Translations under genes and position numbers: made by a program
Assembly: GCA_021154945.1 (NCBI GenBank)
Contig: JAJNQF010000186.1
Span: forward strand, 1 to 9,201
DNA: 9,201 nt
Direction of reading: 5' to 3'
Source: Sphingomonas sp.
GTDB lineage: Bacteria > Pseudomonadota > Alphaproteobacteria > Sphingomonadales > Sphingomonadaceae
In this document: piece by piece, positions 6,336 through 9,201 of the stretch
Layout: each line of letters starts with the position of its first letter
Numbering within the stretch: position 1 is the first letter of the stretch
Notes under the pieces: model-generated
What the model was told of the DNA's origin: nothing
What the model saw: only the letters and a program-made list of their open reading frames with translations
Database searches by the model: none

Positions 6336-7453
6336 TGCAGCGCCTCTCCCAATACCGTTCCCAAAGCCTCGATATCCGCCGCAGTGGCGTTCAGCGTCAA
6401 CGATATCCGCAACCGCGACGTACCGTCGGGCACGGTCGGCGGACGAATGCCACGCACGTCGAACCCGGCCCCCTGAATAGCGGCGGCGACGTGCATCGTC
6501 CGCGCGGCATCGCCGAGTATCAGCGGCAGGATCTGCGACCCGGTCGCTGCGACGCCGTACGGCGCCAGCACCCGCTCCGCCGTTGCGACGAGATCCCAGA
6601 GCCGCTCCCGCCGCCCCGGTTCGTCCGCCACGATCCGCAACGCCTCGCCAACCGCCAGCGCCATTAGTGGCGACGGCGCGGTCGAGAAGATGAACCCGCG
6701 CCCGCGATTGACGATGAATTTGCGCATGACCGCCGGCCCGCAGAGCAATGCGCCCTCGCAACCGAGCGCCTTGCCGCACGTCCGCAAGGTGATGACGTTG
6801 TCGCGTCCGTCGAGCCCTTCGGCGAGGCCACGGCCGTCGGTGCCGAACACCCCGGTCGCGTGCGCCTCGTCGATCAGCAGGATGGCGTCATGGCGGTCCG
6901 CTACCCGCGCGAGATCGGCGAGCGGCGCGCGGTCGCCATCCATGCTGTAGAGGCTCTCGACCGCGATCCACACGCGGCCCTTGCCGCCAGCCTTGCGCCA
7001 GGTGGCGATCACGTCCTCGAACGCACCGGCGTCGTTATGTGCCGCGCTCACACAGGTCGCACGTGTCAGCCGCATGCCTTCGTGCGCGCTCGCATGGATC
7101 AGCGCGTCATGCACGATCAGGTCATCGCGCTGCGGCAGCGTCGCGAACAGGATCGTGTTGGCGATGTAACCGCTGGCGAAGAACAGCGCCGCCTCGGTGC
7201 CGAAAAACCGCGCGGCATCCGCCTCCAGCGCCTCATGCTCGGGCGCATTTCCGCGCAACAACCGCGAGCCGCCCGAGCCGACTGGCACGCCGCGCGCCAA
7301 GGCCTCGATCATCGCAGCCCGCAGACGATCCGATCCGGCGAGCCCGAGATAGTCGTTCGAGGCGAAGTCGACGCCGGTACGCGGTCGGAGCGATCGGTAC
7401 CGGTCGGCGGCGGCCAGCGTGGCGAGGTCTCGTTCCTGGTCGGCGAACATCAT
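6332..7453 (-). CDS. bioF: 8-amino-7-oxononanoate synthase
   Basis: A PLP-dependent alpha-oxoamine synthase that condenses a pimeloyl thioester with L-alanine, releasing CO2 to give KAPA, the first committed ring-building step of biotin synthesis. It has 373 residues, normal for BioF. Motifs are SNDYLGL (32-38), GSGGSRLLRGN (59-69), ESLYSMDGD (166-174), DEAHATG with PLP-ring Asp195, and TCGKALGCEGA with Schiff-base Lys228. The C-terminal RISLTLNAT fits the family. Two ATGs in tandem open the gene; AGGG lies seven bases before the first. It heads the operon and its stop overlaps bioD by four bases. Related KBL and ALAS enzymes are less likely given bioD and bioA downstream. Confidence 0.95.
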   Translation of the reverse strand: MMFADQERDLATLAAADRYRSLRPRTGVDFASNDYLGLAGSDRLRAAMIEALARGVPVGSGGSRLLRGNAPEHEALEADAARFFGTEAALFFASGYIANTILFATLPQRDDLIVHDALIHASAHEGMRLTRATCVSAAHNDAGAFEDVIATWRKAGGKGRVWIAVESLYSMDGDRAPLADLARVADRHDAILLIDEAHATGVFGTDGRGLAEGLDGRDNVITLRTCGKALGCEGALLCGPAVMRKFIVNRGRGFIFSTAPSPLMALAVGEALRIVADEPGRRERLWDLVATAERVLAPYGVAATGSQILPLILGDAARTMHVAAAIQGAGFDVRGIRPPTVPDGTSRLRISLTLNATAADIEALGTVLGEALQ

Positions 7454-7484
7454 CGCGCCGCCCTAACCTCAACGCGGCACGATG

Positions 7485-7512
7485 ACGATAGCGGGTCGAT
7501 CACGAGCCCCAA
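7485..7512 (-). promoter_or_regulatory. candidate promoter for the bioFDA operon
   Basis: On the - strand, TTGGGG (7507-7512), 16 bases, then TATCGT (7485-7490), about 30 bases before the bioF ATG. The -35-like hexamer lies inside the first unit of the degenerate tandem repeat. This is a weak match, by resemblance only. Confidence 0.25.
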
Positions 7513-7562
7513 TCGGTCACCCCGGATCGGTCACACCAATCCCTCACGCCCCAATCCGTCAC
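7507..7562. repeat. four degenerate ~14-bp direct repeats
   Basis: Four copies of a CCAATCSGTCAC-like unit occur with spacings of 14, 13 and 15 bases. Their cores are AATCGGTCAC (7511), GATCGGTCAC (7525), AATCCCTCAC (7538) and AATCCGTCAC (7553). The last copy merges into the CCGTCACC head of the REP-like arm at 7556. Confidence 0.65.
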
Positions 7563-7640
7563 CCCAGCGAAAGCTGGGGTATCCCAGTTAGCGGGCGGGC
7601 GACCCGCACCAGGAGACCCCAGCTTTCGCTGGGGTGACGG
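7556..7640. repeat. REP-like inverted pair, 25-bp perfect arms
   Basis: Arms 7556-7580 and 7616-7640 are exact reverse complements over 25 bases with 35 bases between. The left arm itself forms ACCCCAGC-GAAA-GCTGGGGT (7561-7580), with head CGTCA at 7557. This matches the design of the pair at 3127-3207, which has the same head, the same GAAA loop and the same stem length when aligned, but different stem bases. It lies downstream of dgoA and upstream of bioF. Confidence 0.85.
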
Positions 7641-7661
7641 GCGGGGTTCGTGGGGATATCT

Positions 7662-7685
7662 GGTTGCGGTTGTGGTTGCGGTTGC
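7662..7685. repeat. hexanucleotide tandem repeat (GGTTGC)4
   Basis: Four head-to-tail hexamers, GGTTGC, GGTTGT, GGTTGC, GGTTGC, one with a single C-to-T change. They are non-coding, so copy-number change would not shift a reading frame. Confidence 0.75.
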
Positions 7686-7734
7686 GGTCCTGGCGGAGTC
7701 CCGGAAGCCCGAGAGCTTAAGAACAGCAGAGTCT

Positions 7735-7775
7735 CAGAGCCAGCGGCGCCCCCCCGACGGCCGGGGCCAGCTCTG
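7735..7775 (-). terminator. possible terminator hairpin after dgoA
   Basis: CAGAGC (7735-7740) pairs with GCTCTG (7770-7775), and an inner CCCCG/CGGGG stem lies around 7751-7765. The structure begins 12 bases past the dgoA stop. No solid T-run follows on the - strand, only a scattered TGTTCTT, so it is a weak intrinsic terminator at best, perhaps Rho-assisted. Confidence 0.3.
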
Positions 7776-7787
7776 GTAACCCTTTGA

Positions 7788-8429
7788 TTACGCCTGCAAC
7801 GCGTCGATAAATCCGCGAGCCCGTGCGCCGACGTCCGCCGCGGTCATCCCCGGCGCATACAACGCCGAGCCCAGACCGAACCCCGCCGCACCTGCCTTGC
7901 GCCACTCGGCCATGATCTCCGGCACGACGCCACCGACGGGTAGCACGCGCGTATCCTTGGGAAGGACGGCGCGCATCGCCTTCAGTACCGCTGGGCTCGC
8001 CGCCTCGGCGGGGAACAGCTTCAGCGCCGCCGCGCCCGCCTCCAGCGCCGCGAACGCCTCGGTCGGGGTCGCGATGCCGGGGAGGGCGACATAACCGCGC
8101 TCGGCCGCAGCCGCGATCACCCGTACGTTCGCGTTGGGGGCGATGATCAGCGTCCCACCCGCCGCGCCGACCGCCGCCACGTCCTCGACGCGCAGCACCG
8201 TACCCGCACCGACGACCGCGCGGCCCTTCAGTGCGCGAGCCAGCCGGGCGATGCTGTCGAGTGGGTCGGGCGAGTTCATCGGCACTTCGAGGATCGTGAA
8301 GCCCACCTCGACCAGCGCCTCGCCGATCGCCTCGACCTCATCGGGCTTCACGCCGCGCAGGATCGCGATCAGCGGACACTTTGCGAAGGCGTCGTCGAAG
8401 GCTTGGCGGTGGGTTGTGGGGGAAGTCAT
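7788..8429 (-). CDS. dgoA: 2-dehydro-3-deoxy-6-phosphogalactonate aldolase
   Basis: A class I (Schiff-base) aldolase that splits 2-keto-3-deoxy-6-phosphogalactonate into pyruvate and glyceraldehyde-3-phosphate, the last step of the De Ley-Doudoroff route for galactose and galactonate. It has 213 residues, normal for the KDPG/KDPGal aldolase family. Motifs are AILRGV (22-27, Arg25), LEVPMNS (47-53, general base Glu48), GAGTV (75-79), LKLFPAE with Schiff-base Lys137, and PVGGV (164-168). EVPxNS and PVGGV point to the galactonate enzyme; Eda-type KDPG aldolases usually read EVTLRT and PTGGI. The start at 8429 overlaps the dgoK stop as ATGA, with CCAGGA nine bases upstream. The frame stays open further upstream, but only as a shadow of dgoK. 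Confidence 0.92.
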   Translation of the reverse strand: MTSPTTHRQAFDDAFAKCPLIAILRGVKPDEVEAIGEALVEVGFTILEVPMNSPDPLDSIARLARALKGRAVVGAGTVLRVEDVAAVGAAGGTLIIAPNANVRVIAAAAERGYVALPGIATPTEAFAALEAGAAALKLFPAEAASPAVLKAMRAVLPKDTRVLPVGGVVPEIMAEWRKAGAAGFGLGSALYAPGMTAADVGARARGFIDALQA

Positions 8430-9201
8430 GCTGCAAGATCCTGGATGCGGGTGATGCCAGCCACGAATCCGGCCTGGCTGTCGATATGGTGCGAGGTGCC
8501 GCCCAGCGCATCGATCGCGCCGGCATAGAGCGCACCCAGCGCGGGATCGGCGAGGATGTGCACCGCGGCACCCGGCTCGATCCGCGCGACCGTATCCGCA
8601 CCGATCAGCAGCCCGCTCGCGAACGACGCTGCGTGCGCGTCGTCGGCAATCCCGAGCACGCCGCGCGCGCGGATCGCGAACAGGCTGGCGGCGAGATCGC
8701 GCCGCGCGCCCTCGGCGACGCCTTTGAGAAACGCGGAGCCCAGTTCGACCGGGTGGCCAAGCTGTCGCGACAGCACGCCGTGCGCGCGGAGCAGCGCGAA
8801 GAGTTCGCCCGTCATCGCAGTCGTGAAGCGGGTGATCGCGCCGCCCTCGACGGTCGCCCATTTGCAATGCGTACCGGGCTGGCAGAGCATCGCGTCGGCG
8901 GGCACCAGCCCGGCAGCGACCGCGCCGAGCAACTGCACCTCCTCGCCGCGCATCACGTCGGCGTGCAGCCCGTCGCGGTACGACAGCCCCGGCACGATCG
9001 CGGTGCGGTCGTCGATCCGCTCGAGCCCCGCGGCGATCTCGGCAAGACCCGCGGGCGCCGCGACATAGGGCACGCTGCGCCAGCCGATGTTCGATCCGAC
9101 CATCCCGGCGAGCAGCATCGGCAGGTCGCCGAGCCGCGCGCGGATGCCGGCGACCTCCGCCTCATAGTCTTCCGCAGCGACATTGGCCGCGCCGCGATCG
9201 T
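8426..9201 (-). CDS. dgoK: 2-dehydro-3-deoxygalactonokinase, N-terminus outside the window
   Basis: Phosphorylates 2-keto-3-deoxygalactonate with ATP to give the substrate of DgoA. The frame is open to the right edge: 258 codons are visible, and the methionine at 9118 is internal, because the residues before it (ending AGIRARLGDLP) continue the family pattern. Roughly 20-35 N-terminal residues, with the first ATP-binding loop (DWGTT-type), should lie beyond the window. Family motifs are LLAGMVGSNIGW, PYVAAPAGL, VPGLSYRDG, QPGTHCKWA (usually LPGTHSKW), TAMTGELFALL, FLKGVAEG and SGLLIGADT near the C-terminus. Its stop overlaps the dgoA start by four bases, so the pair is an operon and probably coupled. 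Upstream galactonate genes would be expected outside the window. Confidence 0.92.
   Translation of the reverse strand, partial: DRGAANVAAEDYEAEVAGIRARLGDLPMLLAGMVGSNIGWRSVPYVAAPAGLAEIAAGLERIDDRTAIVPGLSYRDGLHADVMRGEEVQLLGAVAAGLVPADAMLCQPGTHCKWATVEGGAITRFTTAMTGELFALLRAHGVLSRQLGHPVELGSAFLKGVAEGARRDLAASLFAIRARGVLGIADDAHAASFASGLLIGADTVARIEPGAAVHILADPALGALYAGAIDALGGTSHHIDSQAGFVAGITRIQDLAA

Larger units (their letters stand above)
7454..7787. other. 334-bp gene-free spacer between dgoA and bioF
   Basis: No believable gene is present. The spacer holds, from the bioF side, a possible bioF promoter (7485-7512), degenerate 14-base repeats (7507-7562), a REP-like inverted pair (7556-7640), a GGTTGC hexamer tract (7662-7685) and a possible dgoA terminator hairpin (7735-7775). 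I looked for a BioR-type palindrome (TTATNNATAA-like) and did not see one. Confidence 0.7.

Noticed and set aside
6336..6779. Upstream extension of the bioD frame
   Set aside because: The extension is Arg/Gly-rich and mirrors bioF; the ATG at 6335 has a good ribosome binding site and the known bioD N-terminus.
7454..7555. BioR or BirA-type operator upstream of bioF
   Set aside because: No TTATNNATAA-like palindrome or other clear dyad was found in the interval apart from the repeats already listed.
7507..7640. CRISPR array
   Set aside because: The repeats are short and degenerate with spacings of 13-15 bases and no unique spacers; the rest is a single inverted pair.
8430..8867. Upstream extension of the dgoA frame
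   Set aside because: It is a shadow of dgoK, and the ATG at 8429 gives the correct family start.

Overview
The window is about 9.2 kb of high-GC DNA with dense genes and a housekeeping or catabolic flavour. It looks like an alphaproteobacterial chromosome. The protein style, the small MAPEG-linked hypothetical gene and the two kinds of intergenic palindromic repeat all suggest Sphingomonadales (Sphingomonas or a close relative). That assignment is inference from recalled family features, not from a search.

Layout, left to right. (1) A 5'-truncated 3-hydroxyisobutyrate dehydrogenase gene (mmsB-like, + strand) ends at 714. Everything to its right is on the - strand, so the next gene is convergent. 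(2) A MAPEG-family membrane protein gene (739-1134) follows a 72-residue hypothetical gene (1186-1404), probably in one transcript, with an operator-like repeat in front. (3) A MATE efflux pump (1490-2863). (4) A 387-bp gene-free stretch (2864-3250) packed with palindromic repeats of two different families. (5) A PHB-depolymerase-type esterase (3251-4369, GTG start). (6) A biotin operon bioF-bioD-bioA (7453 down to 4468), with 4-base stop/start overlaps at both junctions. (7) A 334-bp gene-free stretch (7454-7787) with a second copy of one repeat family, short tandem repeats and a possible terminator. (8) A De Ley-Doudoroff galactonate pair, dgoK (cut off by the right edge) and dgoA, again with a 4-base overlap.

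How the genes work together. BioF, BioA and BioD carry out three consecutive steps from pimeloyl thioester to dethiobiotin; bioB and the pimeloyl-making genes are not in the window. DgoK phosphorylates 2-keto-3-deoxygalactonate and DgoA splits the product to pyruvate and glyceraldehyde-3-phosphate. MmsB belongs to valine catabolism. The esterase, MATE pump and MAPEG protein have no obvious pathway link to these.

No new multi-gene system was found. The most informative non-coding signal is a REP-like element present at two loci as inverted pairs. The two versions differ at four of seven stem pairs by compensatory changes while keeping the CGTCA head and GAAA loop. A second, GC-rich double-hairpin family sits beside one of them.
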